The notes: a model not told the origin generated them from the letters alone. DNA of 64,000 nt from Coraliomargarita algicola (GCF_033878955.1 NZ_CP138858.1:2108001-2172000); one strand, 5' to 3'; positions 27,331 through 37,771 are shown, counted from the stretch's first letter. Made by a program: numbers and translations.

Positions 27331-28520
27331 ACGTCCACCACCTCTCGGTAATACTTCAAGTAAGTCTCGACCACGGCATCGGTCGAGTAACAATCCAGCG
27401 CGTGCTGGCGTGCCGCCGCGCCTTTAACTTGGACCCAATCACGATCAACCGTGCCGAATGCGGCGGCTAATGAACCCTCCGCTTCAATATCAAAACACTG
27501 CCCACCGGGACCGACCATCCACTCTAAAACCGGGTGCGTATTGGCAATCACAGGCAAGCCCGCAGCCAGCGCTTCCAAGATCGCGATCGGCATCATTTCA
27601 AACAGCGAGGCCAGAACAAAACAATCCGCCGTATTTAACAAGGCAGGCATCTCTGCTCGCTTCTGATTCAATAAAATATGGATACGCCCCTGCCCCAGCG
27701 ATTGACTCATCTCCAGCAAGGCATCTGTTTCACGATCACGCGCGCCTGCTATAATCAAATGCACAGGCGCGGCATCGACAGCGGCATGTTCAAGAAATGA
27801 CGCAAACTCTTGAATCAAAAAATCGATTCGCTTGTGGAAGACTTTCACCGCCGCCACACAGACAAATACTAGGCTATCCTGCGAAATGCCCAGTTTACTT
27901 CTGAGCTCGGCACGTTGTTGCTGGCGTAAGTCATCATCAGCCACTGGAGCGAAGGCATCCACATCGACAAAATTGGGCAAAGCACACCAGCCCGCGGGCG
28001 GTGATGACAGCTCTAGGCGTTGCACCGTTTGCTCAAGATGCCAGGGCGCCAAATGCTGCAAGTAATCAAAAGGCTTTAAGAACTGAGCACTCTCCTCGGT
28101 GCCATGCGCTAAGATTTCTTTCGCCTGGACCAGCCCCATTCTGCGAAAGCGGCGACACCACAACGCTAGCATGGGATCTTGCACATGTAGGATGGTGTAT
28201 TTGCCAGCTCGCAGCACAGGCCAGAGCCGCCACCAAAAGGTCCACTGCTCTAATCCGTAAGCACCCGTTATCCCGAATCGCCAAATAAAGCGAGGTAAGC
28301 GACGCAGCCATTTTGCATTCGCAGGATCATCGCGTCGTAAACAATCAATCGAGACACAATCAACACCTCCTGCCAGCTGAGGGATCGCATCCCCCCAAGC
28401 CCCCAATAAAGTGACATTTACACCACGCGCATGTAAAGCCTGCGCCGTATCAAGCGCCCATGTTTCAATGCCACGTGAGACGTGCCCTAGCCCTGTCGAT
28501 GCAATTGCAATCCGTTCCAT
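27327..28520 (-). CDS. GT4 family glycosyltransferase
   Basis: 397 residues, GT-B fold. N-terminal loop STGLGHVSRGIETWALDTA; donor half with VAAVKVFHKRIDFLIQEF and FEMMPIAILEALAAGLPVIA with the glutamate pair (about 312-331). Starts 1 bp after the next-upstream GT4 stop and couples to the GT2 gene downstream by an ATGA overlap. Specificity unknown. Confidence 0.9.
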   Translation of the reverse strand: MERIAIASTGLGHVSRGIETWALDTAQALHARGVNVTLLGAWGDAIPQLAGGVDCVSIDCLRRDDPANAKWLRRLPRFIWRFGITGAYGLEQWTFWWRLWPVLRAGKYTILHVQDPMLALWCRRFRRMGLVQAKEILAHGTEESAQFLKPFDYLQHLAPWHLEQTVQRLELSSPPAGWCALPNFVDVDAFAPVADDDLRQQQRAELRSKLGISQDSLVFVCVAAVKVFHKRIDFLIQEFASFLEHAAVDAAPVHLIIAGARDRETDALLEMSQSLGQGRIHILLNQKRAEMPALLNTADCFVLASLFEMMPIAILEALAAGLPVIANTHPVLEWMVGPGGQCFDIEAEGSLAAAFGTVDRDWVQVKGAAARQHALDCYSTDAVVETYLKYYREVVDV

Positions 28521-28521
28521 A

Positions 28522-29730
28522 TTATACTAGCTTTGCGTACGCCTCCATTGTTGCAGCGGCCATTTTATCAGCGGTCAAATGCTCCAAGGCATAGCTCTGA
28601 GCCTTCTGACCGTCCGCCACCATCTGCGTGGGATTAGAAAGGTAGCACGCGAGGGCATCGGCCAAAGCCTCCACATCGTAGGCTTTAACAACTTTGCCCC
28701 CTCCTGAATTCTGAACTAACTCTTTCATACCTCCCACATCACTGACCACAGAGGGACGCGCGGCAAACATTGCTTCGATCAAACTATACCCCAAGGTTTC
28801 CGAGTGAATGGAAGGGAGCACATTGATATCAATCGCGGCAGCAAACTCAATCGCATCGGTTCGGTGCCCCAAGAAATAGACCGAATCCTCGATCTCTAAG
28901 TCTTTTGCCAATTGTTGCAGCTCTTGATCCAAGCCACCGCTGCCTGCAATCACTAAAGCGACCTCTGGATGTTCTCCGCCTTGCAGCAAACGTGCAAAAG
29001 CCTGTAGTAATACGGCATGCCCTTTCATCGGATGTAAGCGTGCGCAGATACCGATCCATACCGCATCAGTCGCCGCGGGTAACAGTTTGGAACGATACTG
29101 ATCGCGATCGAACTGACTATAATCAGGAGGCGTCATACCGTTATAGATAATTTCCACTTGATCCCGACGTAAACCCACACGCTGGTGCCAGGCATCAAAG
29201 GTCGCATGCGAGACACAAATATGCCGATCACCACAAGCAAACGAAAGCCACTCGATACAACGACGAAACCAATGCTGCGCCGGTGCATCTTCGCCAGGTA
29301 AATTATGCACCGTGGTAACCACCGTAGAAAAGCCCGCTAAGCGTGCCGCAATCGTTTGAATTTCACAGCCCACCCGATTGACATGAATCAGCCCTTCAGA
29401 CCGATTCGGAAGCTCTGATAATTGTTTACGCAGTTGCAGTAATTGCCGGGTATAGCCAACAATTAGTTTAAGCGTAGCCAACACGCCACCAGCTGCTGCT
29501 TTTTCCTGACGCATCTCAGGGAGCAGCTTCGGCATCGGCATTTCTGCCACTGACTCAAGCTTTGGCTCAATGACAGGGCTCATCACACAGTCATCAACTG
29601 GGCGGTAAATACACGCCTGAGCCTGTAACAAAATAAAAAGATAACGATCCACACCTGATTGAATATCAATCGCACTCTGGGGTGGACGTGGCATCAGGTA
29701 ATAGGGCAAATCTTGCTTATCAATTCCCAT
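28522..29730 (-). CDS. GT4 family glycosyltransferase
   Basis: 402 residues. Donor half is canonical: WIGICARLHPMKGHAVLLQA, IAGSGGLDQELQQLA and SETLGYSLIEAMFAARPSVV (glutamate pair about 305-313). The first 70 residues look atypical (no clear Rossmann start; Pro-rich), so the annotated ATG may be right with a divergent N-terminus, or the true start may lie further in. Role in repeat-unit assembly inferred from the cluster. Confidence 0.87.
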   Translation of the reverse strand: MGIDKQDLPYYLMPRPPQSAIDIQSGVDRYLFILLQAQACIYRPVDDCVMSPVIEPKLESVAEMPMPKLLPEMRQEKAAAGGVLATLKLIVGYTRQLLQLRKQLSELPNRSEGLIHVNRVGCEIQTIAARLAGFSTVVTTVHNLPGEDAPAQHWFRRCIEWLSFACGDRHICVSHATFDAWHQRVGLRRDQVEIIYNGMTPPDYSQFDRDQYRSKLLPAATDAVWIGICARLHPMKGHAVLLQAFARLLQGGEHPEVALVIAGSGGLDQELQQLAKDLEIEDSVYFLGHRTDAIEFAAAIDINVLPSIHSETLGYSLIEAMFAARPSVVSDVGGMKELVQNSGGGKVVKAYDVEALADALACYLSNPTQMVADGQKAQSYALEHLTADKMAAATMEAYAKLV

Positions 29731-29731
29731 A

Positions 29732-30778
29732 CTATGCTAATTCTTCCACTCTGAGCGCTGGTTTCACGAGCTGACAAAACTGCTCAATTATCCGAACCTC
29801 ATCCTCTAAATTACTATTTGGTGCAGCGGGAAAGCCCTTACATAATTGCTGCGCGACATAGGCGGGATTGCGGCCTAGTGCCGACAGCAAACCTAACATA
29901 AAAGCAGAAGGATGGCTTCTTAGTTTGTGCCGATAGAGATTAAACTGCCCAAAATACTCGTTCCAGTCAGTTTGCAACAAGGTCTTTCGCCAATGAGGTA
30001 AGGCCTTCCACTCTGCTGGCAAACGATCTTCGACGGTCGATAAAACCGCAGCACCTGCCATAGCTTTAGCAGTCGTATGTTGACTGGATCTACCACGGGA
30101 ACGCTGCTGCGGATGTATGCGCCACGTCGCGAGTCGCTCGGGAATATACAATGTATCACTTTCAAGCGCTGCGAGACGCGCCCAGAAATTGTCAGCATAC
30201 GGTCCCAAATCACAGCGAAATAAACCAACCTGCTCGAAAATACTTCGCCTAAAGAGCACGCTGGTAATTGTCGTCCAAGAAGGACCAAAAAAACTATGCA
30301 CAAGAAACTCCATCAGGCCGGGACGACGGTGCGCACGATCTAAATCAGCTCCATAAAATCGCCCACCAAAGCTACCTGCTTCACGAAGAATCGCACCATT
30401 CTCATCAATGTAATCAAAAGCACACGTCGCTATAGATACATCAGTAAAACGATCCAACAGCTCAGACAATCGTTCGATCAATTGTGTATCCGCGGTATCA
30501 TCAGCCGTCGCGATATAAAGATAGTCACCACGCGCCTGTTCGATACAAAAATTCCAAGCAGGATAGATGCCCTCTTTCGGTATTTGATACAGCCGTACAC
30601 GTGGATCATTTTTGAATGTTTGAAGATACTCCCAACTTCCATCATCCGAAAAGCTGTCCGCGACAATCAGTTCCCAATCCTCGAAACTTTGACAGATTAG
30701 GCTCTCCATACGTGGCGCTAAATAATCGATCCCGTTCAATACGGGCAAACAAATGCTGACCTTAGCTGCTGTCATCAT
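29732..30778 (-). CDS. GT2 family glycosyltransferase
   Basis: 348 residues. GT-A motifs: VSICLPVLNGIDYLAPRMES, LIVADSFSDDGSWEYL and the DxD-type IATADDTADTQ. A basic C-terminal segment follows without clear membrane helices. The ATG overlaps the upstream GT4 stop by 4 nt. Specificity unknown. Confidence 0.88.
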   Translation of the reverse strand: MMTAAKVSICLPVLNGIDYLAPRMESLICQSFEDWELIVADSFSDDGSWEYLQTFKNDPRVRLYQIPKEGIYPAWNFCIEQARGDYLYIATADDTADTQLIERLSELLDRFTDVSIATCAFDYIDENGAILREAGSFGGRFYGADLDRAHRRPGLMEFLVHSFFGPSWTTITSVLFRRSIFEQVGLFRCDLGPYADNFWARLAALESDTLYIPERLATWRIHPQQRSRGRSSQHTTAKAMAGAAVLSTVEDRLPAEWKALPHWRKTLLQTDWNEYFGQFNLYRHKLRSHPSAFMLGLLSALGRNPAYVAQQLCKGFPAAPNSNLEDEVRIIEQFCQLVKPALRVEELA

Positions 30779-31995
30779 GAACCCTCGCTGAGAAGTTGTT
30801 GATACAAATCAATGTAGCGCTTTGCTTGGAGCTCAAGAGTGTATTCATTCAAAGCCACTTCACGACAGTTCGCTCCGTAAACTTCTAACTGACCGCAATC
30901 TGACACTGCCTTTGAAATCTGTGCCGACAGCGCCTGCACATCCCCCACAGGAGCGAGAAACCCAGTATGACCTGGACGAATCATGTCTGGTAAGCCCCCA
31001 ACATCAAAACCGACACAAGGGGTGCCACAGGCCATAGACTCTAACACCGTGTTCGGTAAATTATCTTGCAACGAAGGCACAGCGAACAGGTCAAGCGAGG
31101 AATAAAAGAGCGCAAGTTTCTCATCTGAATCTAATCGCCCCAGCGCAATATGCCGCTCGGACGCTTCGATAGCGCTCGTTCCAACAGATACCCGAACTAG
31201 GTCCGCATCCTCAATGCCAAGGAGTGCTTGCTGTAAGAGCTGCCCCCCTTTGCGTGGATCTGCTACTGATTCACAAGCAAACCCAACAATCTTCTTATCA
31301 CGCGGTAATCCGAGCGCGGCTCGAGCTTGATATTTGTCGATTGGTGCAAAAGTCGCAGTATCGATTCCATAAGGTATGCACTTACATAAAAAGCGAGACG
31401 TGTGATCGCGCTCCTTAAGTGAGTCATAGAGCCAACGTGAAGGTGCGACAAAGACCAATCGTGATGTGGGCAATGCTGATAGCACCGCACGCTTCCGCTC
31501 TAGCGTTTGCTGATCTAGTCGCTTTAATCTAGGGGTAAAATCGTTCTCAGCAGGCGTATAATGCCAAATGCCCTGCAAAACATTCATGTCGTGCAGTGTC
31601 CAAACAATTGGTGCACGACTGACCATCCACGGAAGAATCGTCGGCCAATCGATCAACCAGGGAGTCCAATGCAAATGCTGAATATCCACATCTCGCAAAA
31701 TTTCTTCGAAATGCGCAGGACGGAAATCGCTTCGACACTCACTAAAGAATGTAGAGGTCTTGCGTCCACTTTGAAGGTGCCGCTGCCGTCGCCAATCCCA
31801 GCGCGTTCTCAAATAGCGGCTTAATCCACGTCGATACTCATGATAAGGGATTTTAGTTACAGGAGAATCTTCAGCATTCTTGTTTTTCACTAAAAACCTC
31901 GAATCCACTCCCTGCATGAGCATTCCTGCATGCAAGCGAAGGGCCGCGCGAGCCGCACCACCAGTATCACTAGAATTTATCTGAACGACTCGCAT
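30775..31995 (-). CDS. GT4 family glycosyltransferase (WcaC-like)
   Basis: 406 residues. The start VVQINSSDTGGAARAALRLH is characteristic of the WcaC-like subgroup of colanic acid loci, together with DIQHLHWTPWLIDW and HDMNVLQGIWHYT. Donor half: VGFACESVADPRKGG and DNLPNTVLESMACGTPCVGF. It is the first transferase after the priming enzyme gene and, in order, might add the second sugar; that is inference. Confidence 0.9.
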   Translation of the reverse strand: MRVVQINSSDTGGAARAALRLHAGMLMQGVDSRFLVKNKNAEDSPVTKIPYHEYRRGLSRYLRTRWDWRRQRHLQSGRKTSTFFSECRSDFRPAHFEEILRDVDIQHLHWTPWLIDWPTILPWMVSRAPIVWTLHDMNVLQGIWHYTPAENDFTPRLKRLDQQTLERKRAVLSALPTSRLVFVAPSRWLYDSLKERDHTSRFLCKCIPYGIDTATFAPIDKYQARAALGLPRDKKIVGFACESVADPRKGGQLLQQALLGIEDADLVRVSVGTSAIEASERHIALGRLDSDEKLALFYSSLDLFAVPSLQDNLPNTVLESMACGTPCVGFDVGGLPDMIRPGHTGFLAPVGDVQALSAQISKAVSDCGQLEVYGANCREVALNEYTLELQAKRYIDLYQQLLSEGS

Positions 31996-32058
31996 AATTT
32001 ACCCGACGACTCCTGTTATAATATCTTACTCCTGTAAGAATTTTAGTTCATTCTATAT

Positions 32059-33441
32059 TTACTGACTCCCCTTCATAATCAGCGGAATCGTTCGTATTAA
32101 AATTTGTAAATCCAGGGTAATACAGAAGTTCTTAATATAAAAAAGATCATACTGCAATTTTCGACGCGCATCGGCAACGCTCTCGCCATACTTAAATAAA
32201 ATCTGCGCCCATCCAGTTAAACCCGGCTTCACCAAATAACGCCATTCATACAATGGTATTTCTTTTTTTAGAATTTCAACAAACTCAGGTCTTTCGGGAC
32301 GAGGGCCTACTAAGGACATGTCCCCTTTGAGGACATTCCACAGCTGTGGCAATTCGTCCAGTCGAGTCTTACGTAAAACTCCTCCAACACGAGTGACCCG
32401 CACATCATCCTTAGTTGCCCATTGTGCACCATTCTTTTCAGCCTCAGTGGTCATCGTGCGAAATTTAAAAATCCTAAATGGTCGCCCTAACAGCCCCACC
32501 CGTGTCTGCGAATAGAATGCAGGCCCCGAGCTGTCCAATTTAACTAAAACTATCACCACCAACCATAAGGGGAAAGTGAGCAGTAATGCCAACAAACTCA
32601 CTCCTATATCAATCAAACGCTTCAAGGAAGTCACAGCTCCCCTTGCGGGCTTAAAAAAATTAGCACCTTGCCAATGCAAGTTACGATACGAAACGGTCAC
32701 CTCCCGGAAAAACACTTCCAAAAAGGCGCCCTTATTTAAAAAATCAATGTGCTGAAACGGCAGTAACTCCACCAAATCATACATATTCTCGGGAATGGAG
32801 CCTTCATAGCACGAAACCACAATTTCGACATTTGCCTCACTCAAACGCTTTGCAAACAAATGAACGTCATCAATCACCTGACAATCCACTCCGTATTCAC
32901 GACATGGATTCACACAATCCCCCACGTTAGCAACCCGAACGATTTCAAAGTGTGGATCCGAGGAGACACGCTCCACAAACTCTCGCGCCAACTGATTACA
33001 ACCCAATAAGACTATGCGCAAAGGGTTCCGCGCCAAATACAATTTAGCCAGCATGCGGGTGCAGGAGAGACCAATAAAACTAAGAACAACTACACTGACG
33101 ACGACATAGCGACCAAATACATGAAGGTGACTAAAGTTAACAATTAACCCAATCGCCACAAATGCAAAAATAGAAGCCTGAATTGAACCAAGTAAAATAT
33201 CGTATCGAGAAAACAAATGCTGCATTCGATGCGCATACAAGCCGCATAAACGCACGCAAAGAACTAAGACAATCCCGTATCCCACACAGACAACTACACG
33301 ATTATAAACTTCGTAAACATCTACATATGGCGACAAAACCAAGCCTATAAACATAGCACAAGCGCCTATAAAGAAGTCCAACAATACCCAGCGAACACCA
33401 TTATGAGATTGCAGTAACACACTTAGACTGAATTTAGACAT
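32059..33441 (-). CDS. Priming polyprenyl glycosylphosphotransferase (WcaJ-like)
   Basis: 460 residues; transfers a sugar phosphate to undecaprenyl phosphate to start the repeat unit. Four N-terminal membrane segments (about 15-130), a Rossmann-like CoA-binding_3 domain (about 140-260, VLLGCNQLAREFVERV), then the bacterial sugar transferase domain (about 265-458): membrane-inserted helix, SSGPAFYSQTRVG, FKFRTM, RKTRLDELPQLWNVLKGD and the SLVGPRPERPEF motif. The sugar is probably glucose, galactose or another hexose; not resolvable here. Confidence 0.94.
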   Translation of the reverse strand: MSKFSLSVLLQSHNGVRWVLLDFFIGACAMFIGLVLSPYVDVYEVYNRVVVCVGYGIVLVLCVRLCGLYAHRMQHLFSRYDILLGSIQASIFAFVAIGLIVNFSHLHVFGRYVVVSVVVLSFIGLSCTRMLAKLYLARNPLRIVLLGCNQLAREFVERVSSDPHFEIVRVANVGDCVNPCREYGVDCQVIDDVHLFAKRLSEANVEIVVSCYEGSIPENMYDLVELLPFQHIDFLNKGAFLEVFFREVTVSYRNLHWQGANFFKPARGAVTSLKRLIDIGVSLLALLLTFPLWLVVIVLVKLDSSGPAFYSQTRVGLLGRPFRIFKFRTMTTEAEKNGAQWATKDDVRVTRVGGVLRKTRLDELPQLWNVLKGDMSLVGPRPERPEFVEILKKEIPLYEWRYLVKPGLTGWAQILFKYGESVADARRKLQYDLFYIKNFCITLDLQILIRTIPLIMKGSQ

Positions 33442-33476
33442 GATTACTTATTTCCAACAAGGAAACACCCTAAAGT

Positions 33477-34481
33477 CTATTCATAAAATACTAAATCGAC
33501 TAAAAGTGGCCTATGATCACTGCCAAGGCTTTCCTCAACTTCAGCACGCATTGATTTCATCTCAGATGTATGCAATACATGATCAATTCGGATGGAATGC
33601 CACGAAGTATATTTGGTTGCACCAAACCCATTTCCGCAGATATCGAACGCATTACCATAATTCCCCAAAAAGCACTGATACAAAGGACTCTCATAGGGCA
33701 TATTGAAGTCACCGAGCGCCAACGAAACACCAAGTCGCCTCATATCATCTGCAACAATCGATGCTTCATGATAGCGGCGTCTAAAATTATTGCGCAACCC
33801 GTTCAAATCCAAAGTCAGATGCAACAATGGCTCCAAGCCACCCCGAGGCGTATCGAGATGCACATTCATTAGGCGTAAATTGCGATCAGGCAAAATGACA
33901 TCAACCACCAAATAGACTAAGCCATATCCGCCAGCCTCAACAATTTCTGACCGCCTCAGAGAGGCCACGTATTCAACCGGGTAACGACTCGCGACCACCA
34001 ACTGCCCACGCCTCAAAAAATACCAATCCGGTGACATCAAAATTTGATCCACGGCAACATCCTGCGACAACTCTTGGAACGCAATCACATCCAACGAAGT
34101 CTCCAGTAGAAACGACTTCAACGAAGCAAGATCCACAAGACTCTGGCCTGCATTCAAGGTCATAACACTCAATGAATGTGAACGTTGAGCAGCCAAAGGA
34201 TGAAAGCGCATACCGCTATAATAAATCACTTGTAATACAGCACAGATCATCAACACGACAATCGCCCTGCTTCCATAATAGAATATTGCTGGTATTGCAC
34301 ATACAAGCAATACACCCGCCCACCACTTAGGAAAAAACAACAGTGCATACCAAAGCGGTGCCACTCCTGAATAAACAGGCCACCAACAAATTGTAGCACT
34401 CAGCAAAGCGCTCACACAATATACAATGAGACATAAGAGAGCGACGCGCCGAAGCCACCCTATGGACTCGATACGCGTCAT
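33477..34481 (-). CDS. Membrane endonuclease/exonuclease/phosphatase family protein
   Basis: 334 residues from ATG 34481, which overlaps the wzc-like stop by 4 nt (ATGA) and so fixes the start. Three N-terminal hydrophobic segments (about 10-95) are followed by an EEP-fold domain: MTLNAGQSL, VIAFQELSQD (metal-binding Glu), MNVHLDTPRGG, LALGDFNMPYESP and the catalytic GSDHRPLLVDLVF. The fold acts on phosphodiesters or phosphomonoesters. Its place between the kinase and the priming enzyme suggests action on a lipid-linked phosphate or regulatory nucleotide; that is inference. Confidence 0.85.
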   Translation of the reverse strand: MTRIESIGWLRRVALLCLIVYCVSALLSATICWWPVYSGVAPLWYALLFFPKWWAGVLLVCAIPAIFYYGSRAIVVLMICAVLQVIYYSGMRFHPLAAQRSHSLSVMTLNAGQSLVDLASLKSFLLETSLDVIAFQELSQDVAVDQILMSPDWYFLRRGQLVVASRYPVEYVASLRRSEIVEAGGYGLVYLVVDVILPDRNLRLMNVHLDTPRGGLEPLLHLTLDLNGLRNNFRRRYHEASIVADDMRRLGVSLALGDFNMPYESPLYQCFLGNYGNAFDICGNGFGATKYTSWHSIRIDHVLHTSEMKSMRAEVEESLGSDHRPLLVDLVFYE

Positions 34482-36766
34482 AAACCAAACTTCCAACGCT
34501 TCTTTTTAGGCAATTCACAATTCATCCCATACACGAATGCACTCTCAATATGACTCATTCCATAATTGCCATAGGTATCATATCCGTGGCTGCGCAAATA
34601 AGAGTCATCGACATTATTAACACAAAAGCCTAGCAAACGCATGCCTCGCAACTCAGAGAGACAATTCTCCACACTCGATTGCTTAGATAATGAGTCCATC
34701 ATTACCACGACTCCACCGGTAGCCTGACAGAACGGCATCGACTCAGAGAAAATATTAACTGGTGCCGTATCTACAATGATCACATCAAAATCTTCATGCA
34801 AGGACTGAAGCAAATCACGCAACCTCTCAGTCTGAACCAATTCGGGAAGCGAGTCATTAAAAACACCCGAAGGCAAGATAGACAATGGCTCATGCTTCAC
34901 CTTCATAATATGGGTCCTCACATCACATGAATCATCGGCTAACCAATCCGCAAGGCCATGCCGGAGCTCCCGGCCCAGCAATCGGCGCGTTAGACTACCA
35001 CGTCGCAGATCTGCATCAATAAGCAACACACGCTTACCAACCCATGCAAAAGGAAGCGCAATATTCGCGACATTAAAGGTCTTACCATCGCCCGAATTAC
35101 TCGAGGTAATAGTAAATGAAACTGCCGACCCTTCACCAAATTGCTTCAGTAAATTCAGCCGAATACGTCGATATGTTTCCGTTGCGACCTGATTAGTCCC
35201 CTTCGCCGCAACGAAAATATCCGACTCCGGGTTAAACTGATTGGGTGACAAATATAAATCCCACCGCCTGATTTGCGCCAACATCAACAGATTATAATCA
35301 CGCTGCAACTGAATCACGTTTACAGGAGTCGGTTTCAAATACTCTAGCCCTAAAATGAGCCCGCCCCCTGCCACCATTCCAAGTACCACCGAAGCTAGCA
35401 ATATTTTCATCACTTGCGGCTGAATCGGAGCTGTCCTCGCTTGGGCTTCCTGAATTTCACGTAAGAAAAACGATTCGGATGTACCCGTATTCTCCAGCAA
35501 ACGTCCATAAACTAGATTATACTTTTTCTCCAAATGCTTCACACGAGATAAAATCTGCCGATGTTCATTCTCCTCCTCAAAACCGATCTCGCGCTTTTGA
35601 TGCCAATTTTCAATGACCGCTTCGATACTCGACTCCTGCAATTTCAATGCTTCGAAACGAGCTTTAAAACGCTTCAACGACAAATCGTTCAGATTTGCCA
35701 AGGAACTACGCACACTTTCAATTTCCTGCTTCAACTCGATCATCCGGGGATGCGTGCTCTTCAGAACTTTGCCCTGTTGCTCCAATTGATTCATCAAAGC
35801 GACCAACTGAGCTTGAGCACGCTCCCACTGACTCCGAGCTTCGAGACTTCCGTACAGGTTGACAGAGCTCTCACCTACAACTGCAAGCCCTTGGCCCTCG
35901 ACAGCATCACCTGGCCTTCCCGAATCCCCGTCAAGGGCAGCTTGACTACCCGCTTCAGTCTCACGGGTCATCGCCAATGCTTCATGAACAGTGAGGACAT
36001 TCGTTCCAAGTATCTGTTCGTATTGCTGACCAAGCAAGACTCGCTCTACACGGACTTCTTGTAATCGAGAGAGCAATTGATCGATAAAAGCCATATTCAT
36101 ATCCAAGCGCTCCTGCCGCAGAAACACTTGATTTTGACTCTCAAAAATATCCAAAGCCTCCCTAGCCTGCTCTAATTCTTCCAAGACACGCGTCTCTTCA
36201 CGTTTTAACCCTGACAGTGCGCTTTCATTGACCTCAGTTAGCTTTTCCAAACGCAACCTACGATACACATCGATCATACTCAACACATAGTCCTTAGAGT
36301 ATTGTGCATTCACAGAATCCACGGTGAAATCGATCATGGATCCATTAGAACCAGCCACACTTTTCACATTAAACTCGACATACAATTCAGATGGAATGAG
36401 ACGTGTTTTCCATTCTGGAGCCAATTCCAACCGAACCTGCTGATGTAACCGCTGACTGTTCAACAATAGAAGTTGGCGCAACATGCTCTGCTCTTGCTGA
36501 TCATACTTAGTTTTTGCACGCGTTTCCACTCGGCTATCATTGAAAATTTCAATACGGGCAGTGGCGCGATAAATAGGTGTAGCAAAGTAAGCGTATGCAC
36601 CTCCAAGAAGAGAGCATAATAACACACTAGCAACTAACCACATCCAATGCCCCAGCAGAAGTTCGACCAGCGCAATCGGATTCGAAAACACAGTGGAGCT
36701 GGCCGGCTCATTGACTACAGACGGCGCCTGAGGCTCACTCTTTGTCGTGGAATTGGGAATTTGCAT
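34478..36766 (-). CDS. Wzc-like polysaccharide co-polymerase / tyrosine autokinase
   Basis: 762 residues. N-terminal Wzz domain with a membrane helix (about 40-60), long periplasmic coiled coils (about 180-470), second membrane helix (about 475-495), then the cytoplasmic BY-kinase domain: Walker A SSNSGDGKT (555-563), Walker A' LLIDADLRR (581-589), Walker B VIIVDTAP (662-669). A tyrosine-rich tail (about 723-746, spaced Tyr) fits autophosphorylation. Controls chain length and export with Wza. Follows the Wza-like gene after 6 bp. Confidence 0.93.
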   Translation of the reverse strand: MQIPNSTTKSEPQAPSVVNEPASSTVFSNPIALVELLLGHWMWLVASVLLCSLLGGAYAYFATPIYRATARIEIFNDSRVETRAKTKYDQQEQSMLRQLLLLNSQRLHQQVRLELAPEWKTRLIPSELYVEFNVKSVAGSNGSMIDFTVDSVNAQYSKDYVLSMIDVYRRLRLEKLTEVNESALSGLKREETRVLEELEQAREALDIFESQNQVFLRQERLDMNMAFIDQLLSRLQEVRVERVLLGQQYEQILGTNVLTVHEALAMTRETEAGSQAALDGDSGRPGDAVEGQGLAVVGESSVNLYGSLEARSQWERAQAQLVALMNQLEQQGKVLKSTHPRMIELKQEIESVRSSLANLNDLSLKRFKARFEALKLQESSIEAVIENWHQKREIGFEEENEHRQILSRVKHLEKKYNLVYGRLLENTGTSESFFLREIQEAQARTAPIQPQVMKILLASVVLGMVAGGGLILGLEYLKPTPVNVIQLQRDYNLLMLAQIRRWDLYLSPNQFNPESDIFVAAKGTNQVATETYRRIRLNLLKQFGEGSAVSFTITSSNSGDGKTFNVANIALPFAWVGKRVLLIDADLRRGSLTRRLLGRELRHGLADWLADDSCDVRTHIMKVKHEPLSILPSGVFNDSLPELVQTERLRDLLQSLHEDFDVIIVDTAPVNIFSESMPFCQATGGVVVMMDSLSKQSSVENCLSELRGMRLLGFCVNNVDDSYLRSHGYDTYGNYGMSHIESAFVYGMNCELPKKKRWKFGL

Positions 36767-36772
36767 CTCGAT

Positions 36773-37738
36773 TTATAAATTAATAAATTTCTGGGGCACG
36801 ATCACCATATCCCCGGGCAGTAATACTCGATCCCGATCCAAAAAACCCTCTTCAATCACGACCTCTAAATCCACAAGTTCCACAGTGCGCTCCTGCCCAG
36901 AATAACGAATCAATTTGATCGCATCTCCTTTAGCAAACCGTGTTAAGCCACCTGCCTTAAAAACAGCCCGCATCAACGTAGCCGACTCCCCCGGCGCAAA
37001 CTTAATCACACCAGGTGCCCCCACTTGCCCCACCACGATCACTTCTGTCGGGTCACTCGTAAGCAATGTCTCCTCCCCGGCTCCATTCAGCCCAGGAATG
37101 AACAATTCATCTCGTCTCTTTAACGTAAATTCTCTTGCCGCATCAGGCTGAAGCAGCAACTCGCGAATATTGACGACTATTTTTTCTTCATCGCCAGACG
37201 CAGACCTTCTCATAATATAAGCATTATCCAGATCTGCCCACGAAGTCAGCCCCTTGACTCTCGCTAATACCTGTGACATTGAAATTTGTCCCGTTGGGGG
37301 CAAATCCACTAAACCCGGCTCCTTAACTGCCCCAAACACATATATCGCAGCTGGTGCTTGCTCCAGGACTCGAATAACCACTGTCGCTTTCCAGTAAAGA
37401 TCCTCCTCTAGCGAATTCGCCAACTCTCGCTGTAAAGATTGAAGGCTCTGTCCCGCAACCAAGCGCTCACCTAGATAGGGCAGATTAATAAGCCCATCTT
37501 CACTGACCTTGCCCTCAAATTGAAACTGAGCATCCTCTTTTATTGTAATTTGCAGCAAGTCGCCGTACTCGATCACTCGCGTAGAAGTCGGAGTCTCACT
37601 AAGCGCCACCTGCGAGTCTGGCTTGTCCAACACCTTCTGCGCGCTCAGTGACACATGCAGAAACATGCAGCCAACGATAATACAAGCAATGCAGAGTAAG
37701 CCTTTTAAAGGGTATTTTATAATGATTAAAGAGCTCAT
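36773..37738 (-). CDS. Wza-like polysaccharide export protein
   Basis: 321 residues. Signal segment (about 13-33) without a clear lipobox, then the polysaccharide export domain (VIEYGDLLQITIKEDAQF, about 54-72; DGLINLPYLGERLVAG) and two SLBB-type domains (about 125-210 and 230-315, with IYVFGAVKEPGLVDLP and VIVVGQVGAPGVIKF). Forms the periplasmic/outer-membrane exit channel for the polymer. Downstream of the beta-barrel gene by 33 bp. Confidence 0.92.
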   Translation of the reverse strand: MSSLIIIKYPLKGLLCIACIIVGCMFLHVSLSAQKVLDKPDSQVALSETPTSTRVIEYGDLLQITIKEDAQFQFEGKVSEDGLINLPYLGERLVAGQSLQSLQRELANSLEEDLYWKATVVIRVLEQAPAAIYVFGAVKEPGLVDLPPTGQISMSQVLARVKGLTSWADLDNAYIMRRSASGDEEKIVVNIRELLLQPDAAREFTLKRRDELFIPGLNGAGEETLLTSDPTEVIVVGQVGAPGVIKFAPGESATLMRAVFKAGGLTRFAKGDAIKLIRYSGQERTVELVDLEVVIEEGFLDRDRVLLPGDMVIVPQKFINL

Positions 37739-37771
37739 CGCGATTCGTATAATAATTCTAACGACAAAATA

